NCBI RefSeq assembly: GCF_026745355.1
Contig: NC_079208.1
Coordinates: forward strand, 57,519,892-57,583,891
Length of the DNA stretch: 64,000 nt
Origin: Beta vulgaris subsp. vulgaris
Taxonomy: Eukaryota; Streptophyta; Magnoliopsida; Caryophyllales; Amaranthaceae
Reading direction: 5' to 3'
Below the pieces are notes generated by a model that saw only the letters and a program-made list of their open reading frames with translations, was not told where the DNA came from and made no database searches. The position numbers and the translations under genes were made by a program. Each line of letters opens with the position of its first letter. Positions within the stretch are counted from its first letter, which is position 1. Below are positions 22,201-36,974 of the stretch, piece after piece.

Positions 22201-23303
22201 GACTCGAGAAGTTACATCACAAATAGAAGCAGTGACATGAAAGCCTTTGGTCTCCCAATTGCGTTTGCAAGCTTCAAGTTCAGTCTCATTTCTCGCACAT
22301 GTATGAACTCTTGCCCCAAGTCCTGCTAGTTCCTCCACGATTGCATGTCTAAATTGAAAAAAACAAGTTAACCATTGATCAAACACAAGACTGAACCAAA
22401 CAAGCCGTTAACTATTGATTGCACAGGAATAACCACCTCTTTAGTTATTACTGACCCAACAACTCTACAACTTTTCCACCACCTCTTTAGCTATTGTCGA
22501 TCCAACAACTCTGTAATTTTTCACTAATAATCACTTCTTTAGTATTACCGACCTAACAACACTCCGATTTTCCACTGATAACCACTTCTTTAGCTATTAC
22601 CGACCCAACAACTCTATAATTTTCTACTAACCACTTCTTTACATATTAACAACCCAACAACTCTATAATTTTCCACTTATAACCACTCCTTTAGCTATTA
22701 TCGACCCAATATAATTTTCCACTACCAGAATTCGCGCAAGTGTGTCCACACCCTCCAAACTGACTTGACGAGGAATCCATTCTCGCGAACAAACACAACT
22801 CCTACACACACCTAGGAGCACCCCTTCCCGCACATTCATACAAGGCCTGAGTAGGCGAGTCATAACCACTTCTTTAGCTATTGCCGACCCAACAACTCTA
22901 CAATTTTCCACTAATAACCACTTGTGTAATTATTGACCTAACAACACTCTACATTTCCACTAATAACCACTTCTTATGCTATTACCGACTCAATAACTCT
23001 ATAATTTTACTAATAACCACTTCTTGGGTACAATTATGTTAATTAAACAAGTACTAGAAAGTTCAAACAATCAGTCTAAAGCATACCAAAACTAGAAAAT
23101 ATGATGAATTTGGTGCCCAAAAAAAGAGAGTTACAAATTAATACACTGATTCTAACTTGATCATTTAACTAAAAACATCAGCAAATTGAAATTGTTAGCA
23201 TAAAGTATATAAATGAAAAGAGAATGGAGAGTAACCCGATTCCTTTGGTGCCCCCAGTAACAAGAGCAGTCATGCCAACAAGAGACCATCGTTTGTTCAT
23301 CAT
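11886..23303 (-). CDS. Tropinone-reductase-like SDR, copy A
   Basis: This classical short-chain dehydrogenase/reductase has five exons on the minus strand: 23303-23236, 22348-22141, 20755-20539, 12769-12663 and 12062-11886. Together they give 258 residues in one frame with GT-AG junctions. The NADP-binding TGGTKGIG lies near residue 16, NNVG near 94, the catalytic Ser in FMSSVAG near 147, and YGTAK with Tyr near 160 and Lys near 164. The C-terminus VDGGFTIHG fits the tropinone-reductase-like group, which reduces small carbonyl compounds with NADPH in the cytosol; the substrate cannot be read from sequence. The N-terminus starts at the paired Met of MMNKRW because an in-frame stop lies just upstream, so it lacks the extra residues of copy B. 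Intron 3 is 7.8 kb and contains a Tat Gypsy element. APFY replaces the APWY of copies B and D. Confidence 0.9.
12829..12906. repeat. (TA)n microsatellite
   Basis: This near-pure TA tract lies in intron 3 of SDR copy A. It borders the hairpin element at 12907-13168, with a second TA tract on the other side. Confidence 0.95.
12907..13168. mobile_element. Hairpin MITE inserted in a TA microsatellite
   Basis: The ends form an imperfect inverted repeat: ATGAGAACCATCCTTATGGT on the left and ACCATAAGAGCGAGGGTTCT on the right. TA repeats lie immediately outside both ends. A second small palindrome (GGGCGAACGTC and GACGTTCGCCC) occupies about 13057-13085. Elements that target TA microsatellites are known in plants (Micron-type), but assignment to that group is a guess. 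Confidence 0.65.
13165..13296. repeat. (TA)n microsatellite
   Basis: Long TA tract with a short TTATTAAATATATTTATAAA interruption near 13237-13258. It lies in intron 3 of SDR copy A. Confidence 0.95.
13300..13560. mobile_element. Fold-back MITE with about 80-bp inverted ends
   Basis: The left arm includes AACCATTTTATGAATTTCAG and ACACCAAATTTTAG. The right arm contains the complements (CTGAAATTCATAAAATAATT and GAAATTTGGTGTTTT). The arms are about 80% identical by eye. The target duplication was not resolved. Confidence 0.65.
13601..14003 (+). repeat. 5' LTR of the Tat element
   Basis: It begins TGTTTGGGCTTATTTCCTGG and ends CTAGACAGAAACA. A TATA box, CACTATAAATACTC, is at about 13742-13755, marking the U3 promoter. 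The right LTR is 405 bp, the difference being a 2-bp indel. Confidence 0.92.
14004..14025 (+). promoter_or_regulatory. Primer-binding site of the Tat element
   Basis: Immediately after the left LTR comes GTTTGGCGCCGTCTGTGGGG. TGGCGCC next to the LTR is the common start of the tRNA primer-binding site in Tat/Athila-type plant Gypsy elements. The exact tRNA was not determined. Confidence 0.7.
14101..16870 (+). pseudogene. gag-protease-RT region of the Tat element, disrupted
   Basis: A Met codon at 14101 opens gag, which meets in-frame TAG stops at 14221 and 14320. Both could be CAG-to-TAG changes. The frame shifts near 14700 into a long frame (14652-16448) with a retrotransposon gag domain containing [10 protein letters not shown]. 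An aspartic protease with DSGSSAD follows near 15712. Another one-base shift near 16250 leads into reverse transcriptase, with [30 protein letters not shown] and the catalytic YVDDM near 16820. About 45 bases later the RT stops resembling its family and the sequence becomes the end of the antisense ORF. This deletion junction removed the rest of RT, RNase H and integrase. It cannot be autonomous. Confidence 0.9.
16872..17833 (-). CDS. Antisense ORF of the Tat element (PF04195-like)
   Basis: An uninterrupted minus-strand frame starts at 17833 and reads [10 protein letters not shown]. It contains [20 protein letters not shown] followed by [10 protein letters not shown], characteristic of the plant 'putative gypsy type transposon' family (PF04195). 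Antisense genes of this kind sit between integrase and the 3' LTR in several Tat elements, such as maize Grande; their function is unknown. The frame formally continues to 16598, but beyond about 16870 it overlaps RT antisense, so the native C-terminus was probably lost at the deletion junction. A possible promoter lies at 18106-18120. It is intact although the sense genes are broken. Confidence 0.8.
17842..18300 (-). promoter_or_regulatory. Candidate promoter and leader of the antisense ORF
   Basis: Upstream of the antisense start, read on the minus strand, CCTATAAGTAGGGAGAG lies at about 18104-18120. A GA/CT-rich leader (18060-18000) follows, then the Met at 17833, about 275 bp downstream. 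This arrangement resembles a plant TATA promoter with an untranslated leader. No transcript evidence is available from sequence. Confidence 0.45.
18424..19245 (+). repeat. 129-bp minisatellite in the Tat 3' untranslated region
   Basis: Six complete copies plus part of a seventh recur at an exact spacing of 129 bp: GGCACCGGCTCGGACAAGCA starts at 18424, 18553, 18682, 18811, 18940 and 19069, and a diverged copy near 19198. Copies are over 95% identical by eye. Because 129 is a multiple of three, the array stays open in several frames, producing spurious ORFs. Confidence 0.95.
19280..19850 (+). repeat. 36-39-bp minisatellite in the Tat 3' untranslated region
   Basis: About 15 units built on GGGTCGGCACATGCCACCCC with CTCCTCAAGAAGAC spacers. 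Length varies by a few bases between units. It abuts the 129-bp array and ends about 80 bp before the right LTR. The ORFs on both strands here are products of the repeat. Confidence 0.93.
19929..20333 (+). repeat. 3' LTR of the Tat element
   Basis: Starts TGTTTGGGCTTATTTCCTGG and ends AGACAGAAACA, followed by the TTAAG target duplication. A short purine-rich GCGTGGGG run lies just upstream as a possible polypurine tract. The TATA box (CACTATAAATACTC) is at about 20070. Confidence 0.92.
21060..21325 (-). mobile_element. tRNA-derived SINE in intron 2 of SDR copy A
   Basis: On the minus strand the head (about 21323-21240) reads GGATAGGAGTTAGCTCA, with an A-box-like TAGCTCAAATGG and a B-box-like GGGGTTCGATCC. 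It is followed by an unrelated body containing GTGTTGGTGTTTCTTACAGG. The acceptor and T-stem arms do not pair properly, so it is not a tRNA gene. The 3' boundary is uncertain. Confidence 0.6.
21528..21790. mobile_element. hAT-type MITE copy 1 (intron 2 of SDR A)
   Basis: A 263-bp element is flanked by the 8-bp duplication GTTATGCT (21520-21527 and 21791-21798). Its ends AGAGTTGATCA and GATCACCTCT are related to those of the copy at 33518-33777. The interior is rich in GGCCCG and CGGGCC words. Confidence 0.8.
22430..23035. repeat. 50-bp tandem array in intron 1 of SDR copy A
   Basis: Nine to ten degenerate units on the theme AACCACTTCTTTAGCTATTA, CCGACCCAACAACTCT, ATAATTTTCCACTAAT follow one another. 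A non-repetitive insert of about 145 bp interrupts them at about 22725-22865. The same intron of copy B has only one such unit (about 32615-32690). Confidence 0.85.
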
Positions 23304-24205
23304 GCAACTATTGGTGGACTTTTAATATGAAGTATATAATATGAAAAATTATTTTGATCTTTAATCTACTAAAATACTAGCATTTCTTGCAACTTTTAAG
23401 TAGTATCTGCTGAGTTATAGCATACTACTAGTAGAAGTATATCTCAGCCGACAAGAACTTGACCGATTTGTAGTGAATTTTTTTAAGTAATCGTTTTGTA
23501 GTGATTGAAGATAAGAATCATGTGGTTAATTGGACTTGTCAGGTTTTGTTGCTACTTATCTTGATTGTTACTCCCTACGTTTTTATTTAATCGCTATATT
23601 GTTGTATACACAACAATTTAGGTAATATCATTTTCAAGTTTTTTGGGAGGACACTTTTTAACTTATTTAATGTAATTAAAATAATAGGGATAAAATGAAA
23701 AAGTAGTACTTTTGGGTAGAAAAAGAGAAATTCAAATATAATAGTAATACTTTATGGTGGGCCAAGTATCCAAATAAGAAAAGATTAAACAATATATCAA
23801 TTAGAAATAAACACCCATATATGAAAAATGTACTTCTTCCTTCGCTTCACAATAAGTGAAACATAGAGAAAGCGAGGAGTTATCAATGAATTTAGAGAGA
23901 GAAAGTTGGGGCCACTATAAAGTAGAGTGAAGAAGTATTGAAGTTGTGGTCCACTCTTATTTTTTAGTGGTATATTTGTAATAAAAGTGAACTTTTTTTT
24001 TACCATTTGAAGCTTGGTTTCACTTATTACGATTATCTTAAATAAGAAAATTGTTTCACTTATTGTAAAATGAAGGAAGTATTAATTAAATAAAAATGGA
24101 GGAAGTATAACATGAAGGTGAACTGTCCAATTACCTTGAGCTCAATTAAGGTTTTCAATTTTGTTCTTTTGTTTTGATTCTTGAGTTTTGTTATTTACTC
24201 GGTTT
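23304..24205. other. Upstream region of SDR copy A
   Basis: No gene is seen. The first 130 bp align with the upstream of copy B (shared words GAGTTATA and GACAAGAA). Where copy B has TATATATA, copy A has a different, longer sequence. From about 23570 to 24100 there is a diverged Stowaway-like inverted-repeat region (TACTCCCTACG and GGAGGAAGTA). Confidence 0.45.
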
Positions 24206-24209
24206 GATA

Positions 24210-24464
24210 TACTTCTTCAGTCTTTTTTACATGTTACACTTTGACATTTTTCACTATTCACAAATTTCACTTTGACCATCTTTGTGATTTATACGTGAAT
24301 AAAAAATATAATCATGTGGGAACTTGTTAGATCTTATTACATATTTTTTTATCTGTACTTTTTATAAATTTTACAAATACAAAATTACAGATATATGTAC
24401 TCAAAGTTTTGCATTGACATGCATGAAAAGTGAAAGTGTAACATGTAAAAAAACAGAGGAAGTA
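24210..24464. mobile_element. Stowaway-like MITE
   Basis: Inverted ends TACTTCTTCAGTCTTTTTTA and TAAAAAAACAGAGGAAGTA are flanked by TA dinucleotides (24208-24209 and 24465-24466), as in Tc1/mariner-derived Stowaway elements. Length is 255 bp. Confidence 0.8.
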
Positions 24465-24469
24465 TATTA

Positions 24470-25940
24470 CATTACTTAATAACAAATGTATCATTTAAAA
24501 GAGAAATAGCTCACAATACAGATGCTAGTTAGCAAGACTGAAAATGTTTTCAATGACAACCATTTATAGGAATAAATTTACTAGTTATTGTCCCGGGCGA
24601 TACTCTGGGTCATAAGGTCATTATTAACATTATATATAACCCGTTTATTATTTTTTATGAAATTAATTGAATTACATGCCCTCATATCAGTGTATTGAGT
24701 ATCGAGTGCATATTAAATTAATTGTGACAACCTCCAATGCTTTATAACTTTCAATTACTGAAAAATGGGTGCTTAATAAATTTATTGTGATATCATTTAC
24801 TTTTTTTTGCATAATTAGTCACTTTAAAGGCAAATTGGGTAACTCTTTTAAGTCAAAATAAGTCATTTTTAAACAAAGAATAATTGTTTATCTTAAATGA
24901 GTCATTCTTCTACAAGTAAAAGTGACTCATCTAGGACAACAAGTTACTTAGGTCTAACGGACAACTTTTTATCTTAAACAAATCACTTCTATATAAGTAT
25001 ATATTTAAGACAAATATAGTTACCCACGTCTCACAAATTCATATCATACCATGGATTGGTCCTTTAAATTGGTGGATTCAATATGACAAAAGCTTATTAC
25101 AATATCATTATTCAAGTCATAAAGACACGTTCTATTTGCGTTTCTACCTATACAATGATTAAAATTGACCACAATATATTTTTCTCGAATTTCTCCTTCA
25201 CAGAGGTAATACTTTATTTTCTATCTTGGCTTCTAAAAGGCTAAATTAAGATTTTATGGGACCATTAGAGATTATTATTATGCAACAAAGTTGATTCAGT
25301 GTTTTATTATCATTATTATGGTAAATGAAAACTTGATAGGTAATATAATTTGTAAGTGGGATACATTAGTATATTACTCATTTACTTGATAGGTCAATTA
25401 ATGTAGGCATCTAATTCATGTATCAACTTAAGAAACATAATTACTTTTATTGACAATCAAAAACTAATATGAGATTGCATATTAGTTGGTTAGTGTATTT
25501 GTATTTCAAAGGAGATGTTGTGTGTTCAAGTCTACTGTAAATGTTATCCGCTACTACAACCACTCCCTTAATTATAAAACACTCATAATTTTCTTAAATA
25601 GCGTTTTGATCTTGTCCAACTGCTACCTAAAAACTAGTCTCAAACAGGGACTAAGTTTTCATCTGCGAAACATGGACCACACTTCTTCCAGGAAAAAAAA
25701 AAAAAAAAAACACAAACAGCAACAACAATAATCGACCTTGTGGCTGGAACTTCCGGGGCAAGCTCGATCTTGATTCTTTAAGGTTGTGATGTGGAGGGAA
25801 AAAACTTGCATGAAAAAGAAATCATCGACCATGCATGTAGTTGTGTGTTTCAATTCCTATGATATTGATACTTAGCCAATAGGTTGTTTGGCACAACGTA
25901 AGTACTACAAAAACGTTCTAGGTGAATTAGGTTTCATTGA
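24470..25940. other. AT-rich intergenic DNA between SDR copies A and B
   Basis: No gene is recognised. Around 25475-25560 there is a weak tRNA-like phrase (TTAGTTGGTTAGTG, later GTTCAAGTCTACTG) that may be an old SINE. An A tract lies at 25690-25710. Confidence 0.4.
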
Positions 25941-25946
25941 TTTAGG

Positions 25947-26227
25947 GCCTGTTTTCTTCGGCATAAAACAGCTGAACTGAATTGAACTGAATTGAATTGA
26001 ACTGAACTGAATTGAACTGATCTGATCTGAACTGAACTGATCTGAACTGAATTGAACTGAACTGAAATGAATAGTGATATGTGAGAGTAAAAGTATTGTC
26101 AAGAGCTGAACTGAACTGGTCTGAACTGAACTGATCTGAACTGATCTGAACTGAACTAAATTGAACTGAACTGAACTGAATTGAACTGAAGTGAATTGAA
26201 CTGAAAATAAGTTGGGGAGAACAGACC
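25947..26227. mobile_element. GAACT-repeat MITE, complete copy
   Basis: The inverted ends GGGCCTGTTTTC and GAGAACAGACCC are flanked by TTA on each side, suggesting a Harbinger-like origin. The interior is dominated by GAACT, GAATT and GATCT pentamers in tandem, with the unique phrase AATAGTGATATGTGAGAGTA in the middle. A truncated relative is at 10165-10270. Confidence 0.8.
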
Positions 26228-26525
26228 CTTATTGCAAATGTGAGATATGATAGAACGACTTCAAATTTGAATGAGCCTGATATGCAACATTATTACCTAA
26301 TCCATAATTATTTTTAGGGTTCAACTATAGTTTAATAGGGACCTGTAAAAATAAGGTTGACCGTGACATTAAGATCGAAGTAACGCTAAAATTTTTGTGT
26401 GCAAAGGTCAAATCTTGTTGTGGATACAAGCTAAGAATTGTGTAGGAATTAGGATGTCAAATGTGTAACGTGAAAAGTTCATATTAAAAATATACTCATT
26501 CCTTCATCCAATATGATAATATTTT

Positions 26526-26708
26526 ATTAACTGGGATTGGCGTGAGTGGTTAAGAGCCTCTCGCTCCTTAATCAAAGTCTTGGATTTGAGCCTTATGGAA
26601 AAAATCCCATCTGGAAAGGATGCTATCCTTTGAGGTACCCATGCAAACTCACGCAAGAAATTAGTCCACTCGCCGAATATCGTAGAAAACTCCTCGTGGA
26701 CAAAAAAA
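26526..26708 (+). mobile_element. tRNA-derived SINE with 13-bp target duplication
   Basis: The head GGCGTGAGTGGTTAAGAGCC and a B-box-like GGATTTGAGCC look tRNA-derived. The 3' end is an A tail at 26702-26709. The unit is flanked by ATGATAATATTTT at 26513-26525 and 26709-26721. Length is 183 bp, ordinary for plant SINEs. Confidence 0.85.
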
Positions 26709-26724
26709 ATGATAATATTTTTTT

Positions 26725-28545
26725 ACTTATACAGTTATACGTACCTATCAGATCCCTGTAACGGTACACAAGTGTGCTTACCCTCAACTTTTTCTTTTTT
26801 TTTTTTGAAAGAAAGAAAAGGGATTTCACCCTCAACTTTTTCTACATTTATCATTCGTGCTAGAAAATTTTTCTGCAAAGGTTGAGCACATATAAGAGAA
26901 TCCAATTTTTTCTTCTAGGAGTAGTATTGTAGAGGTCAAACTTCAAAGGATCCAATTCTTCAAATTTTTCTTTCATATATTTTGGACATTTGTTTCAATA
27001 TAAAAGTACTAGAATTTTTTTGCACGCGATGCGTGCTTGAATTTTTTCGAAACAGAAACTCGATTTTCTTCGGCATAAGAGTCAAAATTTGAACATTAGA
27101 CATACAAAATATAAATGTTTTTATTAGTTGCAAAATTTGATTGGTTTAGTTTATGTCACTTATGTCTCTCACCATTCTTTTTGTTTTTTTTTTTTTTACT
27201 TTTCAAAGTTCAATTCTATAAACAAAATAAAAATTTTATTGAATTTATTTATCATTTCTAATATTATAATTTTTCAGTTGATTTTTGAATTAAGTATAGT
27301 ACTTCATAAATTGTAAAGAAAGTGGACACTTTGATTTGAAGTCAATTTTTTCATAGATTATAGTTTGTAAGCGAATTTTTAAGTTTTTATAAAGTTTTCT
27401 TGTGAGTGATTGTTATAATTATATTTTTGGTATTTTTGTTTGAAGCCCCCTTTGATTTGTAAGTGAAATTGTAATTTAGAATAAGAGGGGGGGGCAAAAT
27501 AGGCATTTCAAAAGAGGACACCATTGCTCCCCCTTCCCTTATAGAGATATTTCTTTCTGTTTCCATCATTTATCAATGTTATGTCTCTTCCTTTTCTTTT
27601 GTACAATCTATTTTTTCCTTTCATTTTAGCTGATGTTATTTTGTTTTATTATTCTTTACTATTACTGACAATTGACATTGGAAATAGAATTTAACTTATT
27701 GCGGCCATAGGTTATTTCATATGGTTTCAAGGAATAGTTTAACTTTTAACACAATTTTTCAAGTTCTATTGGTTTATAAAAATTGTTTAGCATTATTTCA
27801 TAAATTTATGAAAGCATATACAAATATTTCATATTTAAATTCATGCTTTTTGAATAGGCTAAATCAATGTTTACAAATTACACTTTTATTGGAATATAAA
27901 GTAGAAACATGGAGTAATCAAAATTGGTTTGAATCGATAAAATATATTAAAAGACGTACTTGACAATGTTTATGCACCACATGGCACCCTCAATCTGCCA
28001 CTAGAATTTTGCCAAGTGTCTTAACAACCCATAAGTCAGGTGATCATTATTTTAAAAAATATATATTCTGAAACTTGGATTTGAACCCCTAACCTCAAGT
28101 ATTAAAAGTTTTATCATCTAATCTAACATCTTTTAGTGATTCCTATTTTCACAAAATTATAGATATGTATTGTAATTAGTAATGTAGCAGTTAATGCCTA
28201 CTTCTAGCCATAAAGTTTATTTTTCTTATTTGATTTCTTTTTTGCAGTCATCCCCTTACTCCATCTCTCCTTTCGAAATTCATCATGATCGTTAGAGTTC
28301 TCTACTTCGTAATTAATGGAGTAGCATTCCAAATTATTCTTGATGCTAATCAAATCTTATTATTGTTGCTCGAGAATACGAATCAACAGATGAAGTTCAA
28401 AGGACCAAATGACCTATTAATAAGAATTTAGATACATGTACCACTACACCAAGTGATATATAATGTAATCATTTTAAAAGTAAATTATTAATAGATGAAA
28501 AATATAAGTATCCGAAATATAGCCCAGACATAAAAACTAGTTATA
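26725..28545. other. AT-rich intergenic DNA downstream of SDR copy B
   Basis: No gene. The stretch 27844-27940 aligns with the 3' flank of SDR copy A (11794-11880) and lacks the LINE found there. About 600 bp (27940-28545) separates this homology from the stop codon of copy B, while copy A has none, so an insertion or deletion occurred there. A tRNA-like minus-strand phrase (GGGGTTCAAATCC) lies at about 28075-28090. Confidence 0.55.
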
Positions 28546-28549
28546 GGTC

Positions 28550-33054
<4,505 letters not shown>

Positions 33055-33157
33055 AGTACTTACTTTAACAAAAGTATGTAGTAATCTGAAATATATTATT
33101 TTGATCTTTAATCTATTAGAATACTAGCTTTCAGCAAATATAGGAGTATCTACCGAG

Positions 33158-33175
33158 TTATATATATAGTACATC
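33158..33175 (-). promoter_or_regulatory. Candidate TATA box of SDR copy B
   Basis: ACTATATATATAACTC on the minus strand lies about 110 bp upstream of the Met codon. The aligned position of copy A has lost the alternating TA run. This is the only core-promoter candidate I can point to. Confidence 0.4.
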
Positions 33176-33517
33176 TCATCTGACAAGAATTTGATCATTT
33201 TCTAGTCAATAGTGATATAAGATAGGAATTATGTGGTTCATTGGAAAGTCATTTATTATTCCAACTCATCTTGATGGTTAGAAAAACGAGCTGAACAGTC
33301 AACAGGACAAGCTTGAGCTCTGAATTCTGATGGTAAGTAATGGTATGAATGTATGATGTCTGTTTTTTTTTTTTTTTGATTTTTCATTTTTGATGTTTGA
33401 AACGTGTTTTTTGTCATCTACTTGGTTTGATACTATTCTATGATTATTGTAACCTACTCCATCACACATCTTTTAATATTCATGTGAAGACTGAAGAGGA
33501 TAGAGATAGAGATAAAT

Positions 33518-33777
33518 TAGAGGTGATAATTTTGACCCGGCCCGCTTTTGGGCAGAATTGTTCGGCCCGCGAGCCTGACCCGGCCGTTTGTATTTTTTTT
33601 GGCTTTGGACAAGCCAAAAACGACTTCTTAGTCTATTTTTTTTGCCCACAAAAGCCCGTTAATTTAGGCCCAAAATAGCAGGCTTTGGACACAAAAATTA
33701 GGCCTGAATTTATGTATGGCTCGGCCCGACCAATGGGCAAAAATTTTTGGCCGCGGCCCGGCCCATAATCACCTCTA
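33518..33777. mobile_element. hAT-type MITE copy 2
   Basis: A 260-bp element starts TAGAGGTGATAATTTTGACC and ends ATAATCACCTCTA. It is flanked by the perfect 8-bp duplication AGATAAAT (33510-33517 and 33778-33785). It is related to 21528-21790. Eight-base duplications and TAGAGGTG ends fit hAT elements. Confidence 0.9.
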
Positions 33778-33789
33778 AGATAAATAAAT

Positions 33790-34815
33790 AGTTGGGTGTA
33801 TGTAACAGGACTCAAGAGCGAGAAAGATAGAGAGAAAATATTACCAAATAAAAAAAATATTGCAATTAATATGAAACTTCAAAAAAAAACGTTACAATTA
33901 AAATAAAACGGAGGGAGTATCAATTAAAAGAGAAAGGGCTCATTTAGGTATTAGTCGGCCAGACAAAGCACGTTTTTATGTTGACGTATACCACGGTTCC
34001 CTCTCTCTCTTTCCTATACACTATTTGGTGAAATATTGCTGCTACGATTTATTGTTTGGATGAAAAAAATTCAAACTACCTATTTAGTCTACTCTCTCTT
34101 TCCTTCACTCATTCTTATCTGACGCTTGCAATTGATACCCACATGTTATGGTTGGAAAGTTTGACAATTAGAAATACGTAATGTAAAAGCAACAAAAGGA
34201 ATATAGCATCTTATAGTAGTTTATTTGCTTGTAAACTAGCTGTGAGTTTCATTTGTGAAAGTGAAACAAAGAAAAGTTAGAGTGTATCAATTGCAAGCGT
34301 CAGATAAGAATGAGTGGAGAGAAAGAGCATACAATTGCAGACGAGTGACAGAGGTAGAAGATTGGGGTTTATGTTTTGGGTTTCAACTAGTTCATGTCCT
34401 GATCAATACGCCTCAAATTATTTACCAATGTGTATTTGAAGTTTTCAAAAATAGAAATATTATCTTGACTTTAAATGATTTGCCTCCCCCTCTCTTCCCA
34501 AAAAAAAGACCAACTAAGTATTATAGTATAGTTGGTTAATGCTTTAGCATATAAAATTAGAGGTCAAGGGTTCCAGTCTTGAAACACACATTTTTATTAT
34601 TTAATGTAGCACCAACACCTTGTAGAAGGTACGAAGAAGAGAGAATAAGTAGTGAGGATTTTTTTTTTTTCCAAGTGTAATTGGACAAAAATCATATTTT
34701 GTGTTTTGTATTTGAATTCCATACTTGAGGAAAACAACACTTAATAATTAATATATAGAATTGATTAATGAACGCAAATACAATTTATAAAAATTAGTTT
34801 ATTTGAAAAGACATA
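33790..34815. other. Intergenic DNA upstream of SDR copy B
   Basis: No gene. An isolated Stowaway-like end (AAAACGGAGGGAGTATC) is at about 33905-33921. A possible SINE head (TAGTTGGTTAATGCTTTAGC) begins near 34530 and ends in a T tract near 34660. Confidence 0.4.
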
Positions 34816-35157
34816 GGCTATGTTCAGTTCACCTTATTTTTGCTTATTTCAGATCTAATCAGATTTGAAAAAATAAGTTCAGATCAGTTCAGATCATGCT
34901 TATATATAAAAATCATTATTACTATTAAAAATATTTCATTAAATGTTAGTAAAAATTATAATAATTGAATATTAATAAAGTACTCATTGAGACGAATCAA
35001 ACAAAACCCCCACATGACTATATTTTTTCTTCCATATTGAGAAAAATCTAAAAGATAAGATCTTGTAAATCAAATCAGATCAGATCAGAAAAAATAAGTT
35101 CAGATCAGATAATATAAGTTCAGATCAGAAAATTTTAAGTGAACTAAACATAACCAT
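34816..35157. mobile_element. GATCTG MITE, copy 2
   Basis: The left end GGCTATGTTCAGTTCACCTT is identical over 40 bp to the copy at 28857; the right end is AAGTGAACTAAACATAACC. ATA flanks both ends. Interior phrases such as AATTGAATATTAATAAAGTA and AGACGAATCAAACAA also match that copy. Confidence 0.85.
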
Positions 35158-35159
35158 AC

Positions 35160-36430
35160 TCAAAATTACTTTTAAATCATAGATAAAACTCAATGTTTTT
35201 CAAAATGATTTCGAAAAACGTATTATGGGTTCCATTGAGCTAATAAAGTATAATTGCCTTCGGGTTAGTGCTGCTTGAAGTTTGAATTAATATTACAATT
35301 TGACAGTAGAAAAAGTGAAGAAATGAAGAAGACGAAGATGATGAAGTATAAGAAAAGATGACGAAATATTGAGATTATGGTTGTTTTTATTAGACATCCA
35401 TAATAATTACACCCTAGTAAAACAATACAATTTGAACGAAGAAGCTTATCAAAACTCTTGAAAAATTACAAATACTAGAAAACAAGTGCGTTGTTGTTCT
35501 CAATTTTTCTAATTTTCTTTTAACTATTAAGAAATGATGGCTTTATTTAGCAATATTACCTGAAATGTAGTTGAAACTGATAAGGTAGCTGAAACTGATG
35601 AGATATAACTGAAACTGATAAGGTGCTGAAACTTATAAGGTGCCTGATTAATTTAACTGTTTGGCAAAGCTAGTTGCATAAGTTGATTAATTATTCAATT
35701 TTTGTAAATTTTTATTTTATATATTTCAACACTAATCTATTTCAATGTATTTTAAATAATAAAATAACGATATAAATATTTGAAATCATAACTCACTTGA
35801 ACAAAAATATTTCGCTACTTCTCCATTAGCAATTATGAAACGAATTTCTCTAAATATATGTCTTTTAGTTGACCCCTATCCTAATTTTCCTAATATTTCA
35901 TATTATGTCCAATAATGTCTTTTAAAAGCATAATTTTTTTTCTAATAAGTACTTGCGTCATTATTAAATCTTTTTGACCGCATTAAAACAGGGATTCATA
36001 TCACTATAAAAGGACATTTTTTGGCATTTGGGGTTGAAGTTATTTCAAGTCATTTAAGTTCATAGAATCAACGCCAATCAATTCTTGAGGTGTCTGGTAC
36101 ATTTATATGCAAGCTTAAGGTGTACCCGATGAATTTTTGAAAATGCAGGAGTATCTCATGAATTTCGTAAAAACCTCAGGAATACCTGGTAAAAGAATTC
36201 GAATATTTATTAACTGCACAATAATAATTATGTAAAAAAAAACGTTTATGACATATTGACATTCTCACCCATTATAAATTTTTTAAAAGGCAATAACCGC
36301 AAAAAAGCGTTTTTATTCTAATCACTCTTATTTTAACGGACGACACAAATTATGCAAGTTCATGAGTTATAGAAATCACTGCTCGTTGAATAAAGTAAGC
36401 AAACACAAGCCATAAAGCCTAATTGCCTGA
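35160..36430. other. AT-rich intergenic DNA
   Basis: No gene, RNA or transposon end is supported. A short repeat of TGAAACTGATAAGGT-like words occurs at 35570-35650. Confidence 0.4.
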
Positions 36431-36435
36431 ACTTA

Positions 36436-36793
36436 AGCTCCGTTTGGTAGGGCATAAAACGTTTTCCCGGAAAACTGTTTTCCTCTATTTTCAGTTTTAC
36501 ATTGTTTGGTTGGCAAAAGAATGTAACCATTTTCCCTTGGGGTAAAATTACTCTCCTAAGGATGGAAAACCATTTTCCTTTCAAAATGAAGGGAAAACTA
36601 TTTTCCTTCTCTCTCTTGTACACTCCTCCCACTACCTCCTTACTTTCTCTTTCATTTTCCTTTCATTTCATCATTTTTTTACATCGAACCAAACAACGGA
36701 AAACTAATTTTGAAATTGTGTTTTCCATTGTAAATTGTTTTCCATGAAAATCATTTTACACTGAAAATATTTTACGCCCTACCAAACGGAGCC
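36436..36793. mobile_element. MITE, Harbinger/Tourist-like, family 1 copy 2
   Basis: This is the inverse-orientation sibling of 3015-3375. Ends are AGCTCCGTTTGGTAGGGC and GCCCTACCAAACGGAGCC, flanked by TTA (36433-36435 and 36794-36796). The interior fold-back is well preserved. Confidence 0.85.
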
Positions 36794-36974
36794 TTAATCT
36801 CAACTGAGTTACATCTCATTAAAAGGCCAAAAGCAAAAAGTTAAAGAAAAGGAGAAACTCAACTTAGTTAAATGCTTCAACATGATTGAGGAGAAACTAT
36901 TGGCGCATATCCGGGATGGCCCAACAGTGTCCATACCGGGGTATGTTAGTAATTTTACCAGAAAAAAACAAAAA

